Source: Pseudocercospora fijiensis CIRAD86
Taxonomy: Eukaryota > Ascomycota > Dothideomycetes > Mycosphaerellales > Mycosphaerellaceae
DNA: 64,000 bases
Assembly: GCF_000340215.1 (NCBI RefSeq)
Contig: NW_006921546.1
Coordinates: 713,787-777,786 of the forward strand
Reading direction: 5' to 3'
The position numbers were made by a program, and so were the translations under genes. Every line of letters begins with the position of its first letter. Within the stretch, counting starts at the first letter, position 1. This document shows positions 33,911 through 47,100 of this stretch, one piece after another. The notes under the pieces were generated by a model. It saw only the letters and a list, made by a program, of their open reading frames with translations, did not search any database and was not told the DNA's origin.

Positions 33911-34650
33911 TACTATATATATAGCTAGCTTTCGATAATAGGCGCTAGTGCTATAGCTACTATAGGTTTGCCGTATATCGACGTATACGAAGTTACTAAG
34001 GCTCTACTACTACGAAGTTAGGTATAAGTCGGGGTCCGACTCGATATCGATTCGTAGCCTACGGATTCGGCAAAATCTCGGATTTATCCCGTTCGATTAT
34101 ACTAACTTAATATCACTCTACTAGCGCCTCTTACGATAATATTTAAATACTAATTTGTATGCCGACTCGCCGTCCGACTCGGTTACTAGTTAGGACTAAT
34201 CGGAAAATTAATACTAAGTATAAACGACCGTACTACACTTCGACTAGACTTCTACGTTACTTCTAACGCCCTAAGGCCTATATATTATACCGTAAAATGC
34301 GTTGTATATGTTTAATTCTGTATACGTATAGGAGTAGCATTGCTCCGGTTTAATACTGCCCCGTAGCATTATTGCATTAATTACGTTAAATTCGCCCGGT
34401 ACTACTAAGGCTTGCTCTAGTTATATTATAGCTAGGTTATATTCCTAAGCAAAGTAAACGAATAGCGCTCGAGTGACTGCTAGTAAGTATTGCTTAGCCG
34501 ACTTAGTAACGACGTCGTTTAAGGCGGCATCTAATAAGCGGTTTATGTCAAATCTAAGGCCTCTAAGACTTGTAGCAGTTACGACTACCCTATCGGTGCG
34601 CCTATTAGATAGAAGTATAAAGCCTTATCCTATCGACTCTATTTAATTTT

Positions 34651-34715
34651 TATATACACGCTATTACACATACGCTATTATATATACGCTATTATACACA
34701 CGCTATTATACAGAC
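34651..34715. repeat. 14-bp tandem repeat, four copies
   Basis: ACGCTATTA recurs at 34,658, 34,672, 34,686 and 34,700 with (T/C)ACAC or TATAT linkers. It sits upstream of the transposase start, in the non-coding interval between the transposase and the 136-bp array. Confidence 0.85.
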
Positions 34716-35930
34716 CTATACGCCGACTTATTAATATTAACCTATGTCTTAACCTCTAGCGTAGCTAAGTATCGGGTCTCGCGTCGCTCTAGGGATAGTG
34801 CGCTAGTTATCCGCTCCCTAGCTAATAGTACTATTCTATTAGCTAGAGCCCGCGGCTCTAACCCGCTTTAGGGTTCTAGGTATTAAGGTCGGCTAGGTAT
34901 GTTTCCGGTCGGGGTCGAATTGCCCTTATACTAGACTATATCTTCGACGTAGCGAGATCTAGAGCTAATCGTGTCGATATAGGTGCTTTAGCCGGGTGTT
35001 ACCTACTCGCTCGCCTATACTTAATAGGATATTGTAGGTTATAACCTAGAGTTGATCGGCTTTCTATACTAGTAGGCCGGGGAGGGTAACAATGCTCGCG
35101 TCTACTGTTTTCTAGTCGGTAGCAATTACACTACTACTAGTGCCTCTTTCTATTTTATAGGCTAGTTCGCTAATAAGGATTTGCTACTCGATCGCTCGTA
35201 CCTAGAAGACTAGTTTGTATACCTCCTATACGATCTAGTTCTAGCTAATACTAAGCTCGCCGACTATATTATATTTCCGGACGGCAGTGTATTAGACTAG
35301 GACGCTAGTAAGGATCGTGCTATTGCTTTAGTCCGCGGCGTAGATAAGCAGTATATCGATAGTGTCTAGAGAAGTACGTTTTACTATAACTCGAATGTTT
35401 AGCTACCGCTAACTCTAAGTAGTACAATAAACGTTTGCTACGGTCGGCTTAAGGCAGTATTACATACTATCGCAGGATGGCGTACGAGTACTGCTAGTCT
35501 AGTATAGACATATACATTATTTATATATAGGGTTACTAAGTTCGGGGTCGATTAATAATTTAGGGGCGGATTAATACTACGACTCGGTATCTTAGAGTTA
35601 GCCTACACTTTTCGGTAATACTATTAATATATCAAACTTATATCCTGCTGTATTACGATACTATTTTCTAGTATTACTGTCTTCGTATTAGACGCTCGGT
35701 TAGCGCTAGACTAACCTATATCCTATATACTAGCGGCAACTACGCCTTCGCGGATTGTCGAATTACCTAGAAGTAACTTGAAACATTCCGGTATATATAG
35801 CGACCAATTTGATTATAGATACGTATGCCTATGCATTTTATCGCGATAGGCCTCAATATAGATTAATGTAGTGCCGAAGAGTTTAGCTACTACTAGTTGA
35901 AATTATTATCCTAGCTACTATCCTAGTATT
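34716..35930. other. RIP-degraded interior of the large transposon, no ORF assigned
   Basis: TA-rich, CA/TG-poor sequence between the 14-bp repeat and the 136-bp array. No protein motif was recognised on either strand. Confidence 0.5.
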
Positions 35931-35934
35931 CTAC

Positions 35935-36600
35935 TGCTACTACTACTACTACCGACTCGCTATAGATAGCCTACTTAGCCTCGATTCGTATAAGTTCCGT
36001 ACTGCTTGACTTTCCGATATCTAGTTTCCTTGTCCGATCTAGCCTTCCGGCTACTAGATCTATATCCTATTGCTACTACTACTGCTACCGACTCGCTATA
36101 GATAGCCTACTTAGCCTCGATTCGTATAAGTTCCGTACTACTTTACTTCCCGCTATCTAGTTTCCTTGTCTTATCTAGCCTCCCGGCTACTAGATCTATA
36201 TCCTATTGCTACTATTACTACTACCGACTCGCGGCGGATACCCTACTCGGCCTAGAGTCGTATAAGTTCCGTACTGCTTCACTTCCCGCTATCTAGTTTC
36301 CTTGTCTTATCTAGCCTCCCGGCTACTAGATCTATATCCTATTACTACTATTACTGCTACCGACTCGCGGCGGATACCCTACTCGGCCTAGAGTCGTATA
36401 AGTTCCGTACTGCTTTACTTCCCGCTATCTAGTTTCCTTGTCCTATCTAGCCTCTCGGCTACTATATCTATATCCTATTGCTACTATTACTACTACCGAC
36501 TCGCGGCGGATAGCCTAATTAGTCTCGACTCGTACGAGTTCTATACTACTTTAGGTCTCGCTATATAGTTTCTTGTCTTTTATAGCATCTCGTTATAATT
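35935..36600. repeat. 136-bp tandem repeat, five copies
   Basis: CGACTCGC starts at 35,953, 36,089, 36,225, 36,361 and 36,497, giving an exact 136-bp period four times. Each unit includes a TACTACTAC-type run, GTATAAGTTCC, ATCTAGTTTCC and CGGCTACTAGATCTATATCC. Copies differ mainly by C/T and G/A changes. The period is not a multiple of three, so it is non-coding. Confidence 0.95.
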
Positions 36601-36671
36601 CTCGGTAGAAGTACTATAGGATTTTCGTCGCCGTCGTAGTTATACTATAGTTAACGAAGGTCGAGGCTAAT

Positions 36672-36867
36672 AACGCCGTAGGCTCGGATCTAGTACCGGT
36701 ATATTAAAAGGGCGTACAAGGCTGCAATTATTATTAAGCAGCTAACCTCTTCGTTATAGGTAGAGCTATTTGCCTTCGCCTATAACGAAGGGATTAGCTG
36801 CTTAATAATAATTGCAGCCTTATATGCCCTTTTAATATGCTAGTACTAGATCCGAGCCTACGGCGTT
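36672..36867. repeat. Large palindrome: 89-bp inverted arms, 18-bp loop
   Basis: The left arm (36,672-36,760, from AACGCCGTAGGCTCGGATC to CTTCGTTATAGG) is mirrored by the right arm (36,779-36,867, from CCTATAACGAAG to GATCCGAGCCTACGGCGTT), with few mismatches. It could fold into a long hairpin. It might be a small foldback element inserted in the transposon or a structural part of it. No protein is encoded. Confidence 0.9.
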
Positions 36868-38180
36868 GTTAGGTTTATATCGAGTCCGGGCGCTAGATTG
36901 CTAAGGTACATATCTAGTATAGGTAAATACGGCCTTAGTCGTATAGCTAAAGATATAGTAGTAGTAGTATATAAATTGCTAAAGTTTATTCTCCTAATAT
37001 TGAATTCTTCTTTTTCTTTTTCTTCTTTATCCTCTAGACGAGACTACTCTTATCCGGCGTTAAAGACTAAAGAATCACTACTATAACTCTTAGCTAGGAC
37101 GCTAAACAAATAGGTACGGCTACGCTCGCAAAGAAGGTCTACGTAGTATACTAGTAGGTAGATAGACACAGCCTTTGTCGTACGGCTAAAGAGGTAGTAG
37201 AGGTAGTGTATAAATTGCTAAAGTTTATCCGCCTTAAACTTAATTTCGTCCTTAATAACTACGTAGTAAGCGGGTCGTACTATGCCTTAAAGTCCTAAAT
37301 ATGCCTATAGCCCGACCCTATATAGATCTTGTCGGCGACACTATAGTCGACGACTATACCTGCGAGTAGGTTCTAATAGTTATTATATGCATCCTACCTA
37401 CGAGTTAGGTAGAAACGAGTATAGTAACGCTTACTAACGATAATTACGGTCATCTTCGGATACTTCTCTTTACTACCGTAGAGCTTTATAGAGGCCTTTT
37501 TAGGACTACCTAGGTTACTATATAGTGCACTGCCTCGATTGCTCTTGCGGTTAGTAACTAGGACCGACTACTTATTAAATTTTCTAGGTCTAGTAAACTT
37601 AACGCTCTACAAGTTCCGGCAGTCCTTCTATAGTATACTAGGTTTCGAATTCGAATTATAGCCTACGCGAGGAGTATCTAGGATGCGGCCGGGCACTATA
37701 ATTATACTAGTACCTACCGAGAAGCTAAATAGCTTTACGGGAGTTAACTAATAATTACCGGTAGGATCGGTAAGACGGAAGAGCCGCGGACTATTCCTAA
37801 GCCTAGTACTAGGAGTTCCGGTAATAGATATAGCATCGAGGTTTAGAAATATAGCTGCGAATTTAAGCATCTTAGAAGTCTAGTCGCCTCTAAGTAGGCG
37901 TCGATAAGGCTTATTAGTACGGATTATATATAGCTCGGCAGGTAGGTATTAGGGATTAGCGCGCATACTAACGTTAAGTACTAGACGATCTAGGTATCTA
38001 AGGGTAATTCCGTAGTATTAACGGAAGTAATTATTTATAGTAATCTGTCGCGTTATAGCATTCGGGATGCTATAGTCGGTAAGGCGGAATCTAACCTAGT
38101 TAGCATTACTAAAACGCTAAACCTAGATCTTATCGGTAGCCTTCGCGAAGCCGATAATAGGCCTAACCTTAACTCTAAAC
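36868..38180. other. RIP-degraded interior of the large transposon, no ORF assigned
   Basis: No motif was recognised. A short plus-strand frame (36,898-37,086) is open but has no protein-like features beyond Ser/Phe runs. Confidence 0.45.
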
Positions 38181-38185
38181 GGCTT

Positions 38186-38241
38186 TTGCTCCGACGTATG
38201 CAACCTAGCGTAATGCCGTTAGGTTGTATACGTCGGAGCAA
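38186..38241. repeat. 21-bp-arm hairpin
   Basis: TTGCTCCGACGTATGCAACCT (38,186-38,206) is mirrored at 38,221-38,241 with one C/T difference, itself a CA-to-TA change. The loop is 14 bp. Its function is unknown. Confidence 0.85.
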
Positions 38242-38334
38242 TATATAGCGAGAATAACAAAGATATAGTTATAGGATACTCTAAGAGTAAGTAAGGCGAC
38301 TCGATTGTCCTCCCGCGATACTCTTACCGCCTTT

Positions 38335-38665
38335 AACCTAGCTATAATCTAGCTCCGTAGTATAATAGCGGCGCTGCGTAGTAGATAGGGTTTAGGTTAT
38401 TATTCTACTAGAGGCCCGCGATAGCCGTAGCCGTAGTTCGTGTCTTAAGCTTAACTTTACCTACGCCTTTGCCCTAGCTATAATCTTACTCCGTAGTATA
38501 ATAGCGGCGCCGCGTAGTAGATAGGGTTTAGCTTCTTGTTCTGCTAGAGGCCCGCGATAGCCGTAGCCGTAGCGTCCTCCTCGCGATACTCCTTATCGCC
38601 GGCTATAGTCTAGCTCCGTACGTATAATAGTAGCGCTATATAGTAAATAGTATCGTAGCGCCGAG
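38335..38665. repeat. Second 136-bp-period repeat, two to three copies
   Basis: GCTATAATCT starts at 38,341 and 38,477 (136 bp apart), and a diverged third copy (GCTATAGTCTAGCTCCGTA) starts at 38,602. Shared words include GTAGTATAATAGCGGCGC and GAGGCCCGCGATAGCCGTAG. The period equals that of the array at 35,935 but the sequence is unrelated. Confidence 0.8.
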
Positions 38666-40300
38666 TATAGTTCTAGCTAGCGCGCTAGTTGCTAATCGCT
38701 CTAGCTACGGTTACGGGGTTGTTTAACCGATCGCCTATACTACGTAACCTAGTCGACTATATTCGATTTCCTAGCCTAGGGTCTATACTATATATGTTCT
38801 ACTTAATACTAGAACGATAGGGAACTTCGATAATATAGATAAGGTAAAGGACAGTTAAGAATCGTAGTACGCGGTTAAGTCGTTAGCACTTAATCGAGTC
38901 GATAAACGTAGTAGCTAGTTAGCCTTTCCTAACGTAGAGAACCCGGTTAGATAGATTAAACGAAGTATTCGAATCTCGGGCAGGGCAGCGCTATATATCC
39001 GTAAGAATAGACCGCCGCTATTTATGCGATAGAAGACGAATAAAGAACTATAAGACGAGGTAGAGCGGTTAGTACTAGAGTTAGAGTAATTGCGTAAAAA
39101 GGTTGCGTTTCTATTACGAAAACAATAGGCATATAATAATATTATGCTCGATACGTAAAGAAGGTAGTAACGGAATATAGGGAAACATGCTATACGGATA
39201 TATAGTAAGAGGGGATAGGAAGGGTAGGGCGGTAAGTTAGGTAGCTTCCTAATGCGTCGGTTTGCCGATTAGCAACCTAAGCCGGACTAAGTCGGATAGC
39301 TAGTCGGTTGTCGAGTCGCATCGCTAATTTAAAGGGTAGAGCGGTAGTCTAGGTCGCTTCCTAATATATAGGCTTACTAACTCGTACCCTAAGTCGGTTA
39401 TCGAGTCGTATCGCTAATTTGTACCTATAGTAGTAGTTATTAATATTAGGCGCGGATAAACACAACGTTAGGCTTGCTTTGCTTATATTAACATTTTATA
39501 GCGTATCTACTATGTCGACGTCGACTCTATATACTACTTCCCCCGCTCGCAATACTAGCGCCGACGTACGCTATAGCTATATCCTATTATACTTTACCCT
39601 TTTTCCTCTTTTTTTCCTTCTCGAAGCCGAGCGATTGTTATATATCCTAAGCTCGTACCTATCTGCTTATAACCTATACTGCCTATATAATTACAACCGA
39701 TACTATTACAAATCGGTACGACTCCGTAAAATCTGCCCTCTAAACGCCGGCCGCGCGAGATACTCTTCTACCTATTTAAATATTAGCCTCCGGAGTCTAG
39801 TAATTGTCGATAATAATAACGGTATCCGTAGGGGGGAGGTTTATACTAGTTGTAATCTAGCTTGTATATACTACTATAAGCTACTTCTCGTCGCTGTATC
39901 TATTTACCTTATTCCTCGTAGATACGAACTCTTTAACAAGGTCGGCCCTAGTAGTATCGGTCTAGCTACTCTAAGTATCGATAAGGATTCTATATACTAT
40001 ATTGCTAGTACTTAGGATGTTATCGTAATACTCGGAGTCTTTTTTCTATATAGCTAGCTACTAAAGATACTACAAAAATGTTAGTCTTATATGCTTAGTA
40101 GATAGGGGGGGGTAGATAGATACGTACTAAGTCTAAAACGAAGATATTCTACGGCTTAAAGCTAGCTAGTATAATCTCACTTCTATGCCCGCACTAGCGC
40201 TGCTTGCTGCGCTTAATTCGGATAATATACCGTAGCGATACTATAACCGGCTCGTTATATAGTGTTAGTATATAGTCCTAGAGGTAGGGATCCGATAGAC
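38666..40300. other. RIP-degraded interior of the large transposon, no ORF assigned
   Basis: No family motif was recognised. It contains the longest accidental open frame of the RIP region (39,479-40,015, plus; see rejected items). Confidence 0.45.
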
Positions 40301-43300
40301 CGTAGTCGCGTATCCTAGGAAGTATGTTTTTAATGTCCTATAGTGTGAAAGTACTAAGTTCCTTAATTAAGTCTATATCGCCCCCCTATAGTACGAGAAG
40401 TAGCGATAGAAACACAGTAAAGACCCGCATTATCTTAGATACGTATATAAATTTAGCATCTTCCGCTACCTTCTATTCTTCGACCTACTCGCTTAGTACT
40501 AGATCTTCTATAGATTTAAATTGCAAGCCGATATCAAAATAGGAATATAGTAGACAATCGATAGCCGGTACGCGCGGAGTATTAGGTATAGGTTGCTATA
40601 TTAGCGTCTTCTTAAGGCGAACTATTTTCGTTAGTAACTAAGGGCGAAACTTGTCTAGCGCCCGAGTATCTTTATCCGTAATACTTAGTTCTATTCGACC
40701 TACTATCGCGTTAGAGTATTCGGATTGTAAGTACTTAGAAACCTAATTGCTAATATACCTAGCCGAGTCGGAGATATTACTATTATCGCTAAACTAGAAG
40801 TTACGTTCTATATCGCGCGTCTCTTTAGTCGATAGCGATTAGTCGACGAAATTAAACCGTACTATAGAAGGCGACTAAATAGGGCAGAGATACCCCTTTA
40901 TATTGTAGGTATTAACGTATCTCTATACCGAGGCAGTTACGATAATAGCTAAATTAGATAGTTTGCTAAAGGGGGTACTACTTAGGCCGAGAACGAAAGG
41001 ATAGCCTATAAGACTAGCGATAGCAGTCCATTCTTTAGCGCTATATGTCTTAGTAATATAAAACTCGTCGACGATAATAGTCGTAGCTAGTATACGAAGT
41101 AGCGGCGGTTTCGAATTAGATTTCTCCGACCGTGTCTAGGACTTCTATTTCTTAGCTCGTTCGTACGTTATAAAATCTAGTACGTTAGATATTATAGTCG
41201 AGGTAGTAAGGACGATCTATTTATAGTACTATAAATAAGGGGGTACTTCTATATCCTCGTGTTTAAGCAATAAGCGTACCGGGACGCCTTTTTTAAACTA
41301 CTACTCGTCTACAACCTTTGTACCGAACACCTATTCTAGTTCTAGCCGAGTCGGGAGCGCTATATAATCGAGATAAAGAACGTCCTCGATATATACGACC
41401 TAGTTATAGTTCTACGGACTAGCTCTATTACGTCTCTTATCTTTCGTTAGCTTACTAGAGTCTTTTATAAGATATACGAATATAGCTCCGGGTAGTATAA
41501 AGTTGTCGATCTTATATATCTAGTTTTCGGCTAGCTACTTCGGAATACAGATAACGTAAACGCTAGGGCGGATAACCGGCTTTATACCGCTAGCTAATAC
41601 CTACGGATCGAACGCAATTTTCTTATTTAGCCGAAGTCCTAGGTTAACCGACGAATTAGATAGCCGAAAGGGATAGGCGTTAGTAGTTAATAGCCCGTTA
41701 TTACTCTATACCCTCTACTATATCGAGGTTATAGCGACGTACCCTAACGTATATACCGTCTTGCCTATACCTACGTCTATACCGCCGATATAGAAGTCCG
41801 CGCTAGTAACGGAAGCTAGAAGCGTCTAGGTAATTGTATAGAATTAGTAAGACTTTAACGGACGAGTCGATCTCTAATTAGGCGGAATAACGCCTATACG
41901 CGGCGAAGTCTAAGAGGGATTAAGTAGTCTAAAATCGCATATTAACTTAAAGTTCTTAGCGTCGAGATAGGAGTATACGTTACTAGATAACTACTTCTCG
42001 ACGTCGGTTTCTGTATCTAAATCTGTCGACTAGCTAGGTATCGCTAACGAGATCTAATCGATAAAATCTACTAACGTCTAGATCGGTAGAGGGTCGGCTT
42101 AGACTTCTACTTACGTACCTAGTAGTCGTACGGCGAGTTTAGGCTTATTCGGATCTAGTAGCGATACGATCTAACTCGGTAACGACTCGATCTGTTTCTA
42201 GCGAATTCGATCTCGCTTCGAGTCGATTATATCTCCGGCCTTCTTACTATTAGTATTGTCGGCTTTGCTCGATTTAATTTTTCTATTATCCTTAGTATTA
42301 TTACTAGCATTTGTCTACGCCGGAGGTTGTACTAGGGATAGTACTAGTCTATTTAAAGCGTGCTATATCTTAGGTAGAGTAGAAGCAATATAGGCCTTTA
42401 CCGTATACTCTATCGTATCGGGCTATACGGAACGGACGGCCGTTCGAACCGAATCGTCGAGGGCGACTAGAAGTAAAGCAGTGTTCCTATTATAACCGTT
42501 GTCGCGGAGCACCTCCTTAACTACCTTGTCGATAGCCTACTAAATCGCTATTGTATCCGCGGCGACGTCGGCTATAGCTTTTCGCGCGGCTGCCTGCCGA
42601 GCTGCCTCCTACTCTTTATATATCCTCTAGAATCTATCCGCGATAAGCTATTTATAGCGCTCGCGATCGGCGCGATCCTTACGAGCGAGTCGGTCGTCCT
42701 TAGCTTGCTTAATAGCCGATTTCGTAGGCGACTACGGACCCTAACCGACATTGATTTCGGTAGGATTACCGGCTATAAAAGCACCGTACTAAGCTAGGTC
42801 GATAGTTCTAGAAGCCTTAAGTAGGGACGGTCGACGATATATAGAAGGTATCCTAGTACAGTCCGTTATATTTTTGCCGACGAGGAAATCGAGTCTAGTA
42901 GAAATCCTAGTATCTAAGCTATTGTATATCTCTATAGCTAGGGAGTAGAATATCGGATTAGTCTTGCATTTAGAAAGACCTTTAGGGCCGCGAGCTAGAT
43001 CGATTACTACGAAGAATTCGTACTTCTACTATTCGGGCGATAGCAATAACTCTCGTACGAGCTAGAGCCGTAATAAATCCTTTACACTAATATTATTAGA
43101 AGTCTTCGATTGCAGGACAGACTAATTTAGGCTAAACACGTTATAGTCTACTATTAAAGGTAACCGCTAGTCGACAATACTAAACTATAACGTAATCTTA
43201 GCCCGGTCCGGCTTAATAGGGCGTAGCGCGTCGGACGTTACTAGATTAGTATCCTTGCTACCGTACGAATCTCCTAGCGTTATTCTCTTAAATACCCGAC

Positions 43301-43900
43301 CGGCTCTACTAGTCTTACTAGCAGAGGTAGAACTTGCTCTACGCTTAGGTATAGAGGGCGTAGTTTGTCGGGATCTATTAGTCTCGCTCTCGGATACGTC
43401 TTCCTCTTTAGTATTATTACCGGCCGGCGGGGTGAACTTGTCCCTTATAACCTTCTATATAAGGCGGCATACTAAGTAGACTACAGACCTCTAAATTTCA
43501 TTATTCGGACTATTTACATTGTCCTACGGAAGCATTCCCCTAACGTACTACTTCGGAGCCTATTTAGGATCTTTAAAGTACTATTCGGGCATTAATAGCG
43601 TACGTCTAGGTTTAGTAGGATAGTTGAGGTTGCTAGTAATAGCGTATACTATAGCTTTCTCCTCCTTATAATGCCCCTTAACGGGCTAGCGACTCCACTT
43701 CCCCTTTAACTAGTTAAATAAAAAATGTTTCTCTAGATACGGAAGGAGCCTTTTTATTACTAACGTAAGAAGAGGCTTGTCGATGCTATACAGGTTTAGT
43801 ATAACATGTTTAGGGACGTCTTTGCCGCTATTTAAGGCTTTAATTAGTAGCTCGTTATCCTTTAGCTAGTCCTCGACATTCGTAGAGACTACTATCTCGG
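40300..43900 (-). pseudogene. SNF2-like superfamily 2 helicase relic within the large transposon
   Basis: The minus-strand reading through TAG/TAA stops contains helicase motifs in the right order. Motif I (Walker A) is GGIDVGIGKTVYTLGY (about 41,740-41,786), motif II is TTIIVDEFYITKTYSAKE (DE followed by K and T/S, about 41,030-41,085), and motif III-like is LGLSSTPFSKLSNL (about 40,950-41,000). Spacing of about 230 residues from I to II is longer than usual for SNF2 but fits members with insertions. Further downstream, KIMRVFTVFLSLLLVL (about 40,410-40,460) may mark the linker to the C-terminal lobe, whose later motifs were not located. The region upstream to about 43,900 would be a long N-terminal extension; the start is unknown. 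It is transcribed divergently from the plus-strand ORF that begins beyond 44,130. Confidence 0.55.
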
Positions 43901-44067
43901 TAAAGATAGTAGGCGACGAGTTTGTAACTAGTATATAGCATTAGTATATAATAGGTTATACTAATTAGTAATACTTATATAACAGAGGTTAGGGACTATA
44001 GATCGATAACGACGTACACTATCCGAGAGTAGTAGAAAAGCTAATAGAGGTAGTAAAATTCGCTATA

Positions 44068-44129
44068 CGTTAGGGTCGGCGGAGGTAAGAATAGGAGTAG
44101 AGGGCTACTTATACCCGCCGACCCTAACG
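44068..44129. repeat. Perfect 15-bp inverted repeat in the divergent spacer of the large transposon
   Basis: CGTTAGGGTCGGCGG (44,068-44,082) and CCGCCGACCCTAACG (44,115-44,129) are exact inverted copies separated by 32 bp. They lie between the minus-strand helicase relic and the plus-strand ORF. This position would suit a shared regulatory site, but that is inference. The arms lack CA/TG, so RIP would not have altered them. Confidence 0.85.
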
Positions 44130-47100
44130 CGAGCCGTTAGAGTTGCGTTATATAACGAGTGTCTATATATACTAGCTTAACGCTAGTCGAGTACGACGGC
44201 TAAGTTATATAGTGCGGCCTATATACGAGTTAGAATAGGGTATTAGCGAAGGAAAAGATATACTATATATGCGATAGGGAGGGTAAGGGGGTATATATAT
44301 ATAGAACAGGTATATTAGTGCGAGTTGACAGTAAATGTTAAAGAAGGCAGTAATAAGGAAAGGTAACGACCTTAAATGCCTACCTTGTAACTAGGTCGGT
44401 TAGCGAGTCGGGCCTAACTAGCTAATAAATCGACGAAGTAAGGCATCTAGCGCTTAAGTATATAATAGTTCAGTTACGCAACTAGTAACCGAAGTAATAA
44501 GGCTATAGATAATCGTTATAGTATAAACCCCTATACGATAGACGGTTCTAGATATAGGACTAACAAGTCGTAGTAAATATAGTACTACGTAATAAGTAAT
44601 CGAAAGTTAGTAATATAAATATAAGCCTATCTATAGCAGAGTTGCGACTACGATCGCCGGCGCGAGACGCGAGTGCTTATAAGCTACGCAATATAGCTAA
44701 ATTAGCCGATCTATGTCCTTATAGTAACTAACAATTATTATACGATAGCGAGTAGACTAGACCCGCTATAGTACGAGGGTATAGGCTAGTAAGGCGGTTA
44801 GTCTTAGAACCCGAGAGTAGGGCATGCAGATAGTTCGAGCTAACGATTAAGATAGTATGTTTTCTATAGATACTACTAACTCTATCGGCGGCGAAAAGGC
44901 ATATATTTAGCTACAACGAGTAGCAAACAAAGGTATAAAACGATCGAAATATTCTGTAGATCGTGTACTAGAGTAGTAGTCTAAGTAGGAGGCCGAATAA
45001 ACGACCGTATATAAATCCGCGGCAATACAATATACTAGGCGTAAGGTTAAGAAGCGAGATAATAGATAACGTAATTTGCCGAACCCGCTACCGAAGTTAG
45101 TAATAGAGGATATAGAAGTTGCCTAGTAGGCTTAGTACCCGATTCGACACCGAATTAGGGCCCGAGTCGACATTAGCAAACCCCGCGACTAGAGTAGTTC
45201 TAGTTTCTACCGCTAACTAACGTCGACTTTCTACTACGCTATATATACAACTACCGCCTTCGAGAATGCTACGTACTTAACTACCTCGCGATTAATATTT
45301 AATAGGCAGTATTATCTATAGCCTTAGCCTATCGCCGTCGATATACTACGCATTTTACGCTAGCGTCGAGAGGTCAATTTAGGAGTCTAGTTAGATTAGT
45401 AGTACGTTCCGATTACTATTATTACCGGAACGCCGAAGGACGCAAGGTCACCTATGCGACCTAGTATTAATAGACAAGAAATACGAAGAAGAGTTCCCTA
45501 AGGTAGTAAAGTAGATCCGTACGGTAGAGGGACAGACTACGTTTAGGTACCTAGTATATAAGATTTGTTCTAATTATCGCCGACGGACGAGACGAAAAAC
45601 GGTGCGCGTAACAACGCGTAGAGTCGGCGATACTAGCGATTACGCGGAAATTGCTATATCTACGGATACTAGACTAGCGATACTAGAAGGATCTAGAGCG
45701 GTGCCGCCGTACCGCGTACTAAATAATATATAGCAGAGCATAGTTATAGTATAAGAGTAGAATAGGAAGGTAAAACCTATATATCGACTATATAAACTCG
45801 ATTATCGCTAGCCTATAGTTAGAGGCCGCGCGTTAGTAGGAGTCGATAATATAGACCTCGAACGATTAGTTAAGATACTACGGGTAGATTATAGTTTCGA
45901 AGCCGGCGTCGACGCCTTATATTAGATAAGCGACTAATATAGATACGTTCGAATTAACAACGAGCGACAGTAGAGGGCTAGTCTATCCGATATATTAGGC
46001 AGAGGCCTACAGCTGCGATTTGCAATCTATAGGCAAATTAAGGAGGTAGAACGAGCGTAAATGTAAACGTAGAAAAGCAAGATAAATAATTAATTTTACT
46101 AAGTCCGATATAGAAGTCCTACTCTAACAGTAATAGGCACTAATCTATTTATTAAACGGAAGGCAAGATGCCCCGACTACGATAAGCACTACGCTTTAAT
46201 CTTAGATATATGCTAATATATAGTAAGCATATTACGTATAGTAGTCTTAAGCGCCGCGATCTCTTCCTTTATCTATTTAATCTCGGCCTATATTTAAGTA
46301 CCCTAATCGCGCTATAGCGATAGCGGACTCGGGGTAGCGCGATAGTTAAGGAAAGGCTAAATCGGCTACGACTAGTAGTCGTCGTACTAGGGTAGATTGC
46401 ATACCTCTAGCTAATCTAGTTAGAATTGCATCTATCGAGTATAGGGCCTCTACGGTATTATTAACCTCGAATTAGCTAAACTCGCCGATAGAGATAGTTC
46501 TAACTAACCCGTAATGCTACGAGGCGGCTTCGAAGGTATATATTCGACCTAGCGGATTAGCTAACGCCGATTAATTTACCGATAAAGAACATATATCTAT
46601 ATATACCGTAGTAGCGACCGAGCGAGGAATAAATAGTCTAAATGCGCCGATTGCTTTAGTGTAATATCGATAGTATTGCTATATGCCGTCGGTATAGACT
46701 GCAATAATTACCGCTAGACTAATAATAGCGCTAGATTGATGCTTCCCGAATCCGACTCGCGACCGAATCGGGCTAGCGTCGATAAGGTACGAAAATAGCG
46801 AATAGTCTATAGGCTACGATTATGCTTTAGCGTTAGTAGGGCATATCCGATAGGACTAATAAGCGATTATAGACGGCGACTCGGGTAGTCTATATAGGAG
46901 TAGAAGATAAAACCGCAATTTAATATCCCCCTTTTCGTAGGGTAAATAAGTACAAAGACGCGTATAGTCTAATATATACTACGTTAGATTCGCAACAATA
47001 CTACTACTCGTTATAGTATACTTAGGATAGGTCGCAACTACGAAGAAGATAAATATAGAACTAAGTCGTTATCTAACTCGATAGAGTCGGATAGGGATAC

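Noticed and set aside
35935..36600. CRISPR-like regular array
   Set aside because: The units are 136 bp throughout with no alternation of short repeats and unique spacers, and the organism is a fungus; it is a satellite.
39479..40015. 178-codon plus-strand open frame, the longest in the right RIP block
   Set aside because: It is rich in Tyr, Leu and Ser from TA-rich codons, has no motif, and lies in a relic; openness is likely chance because this strand had few CAG/CAA/TGG codons here.
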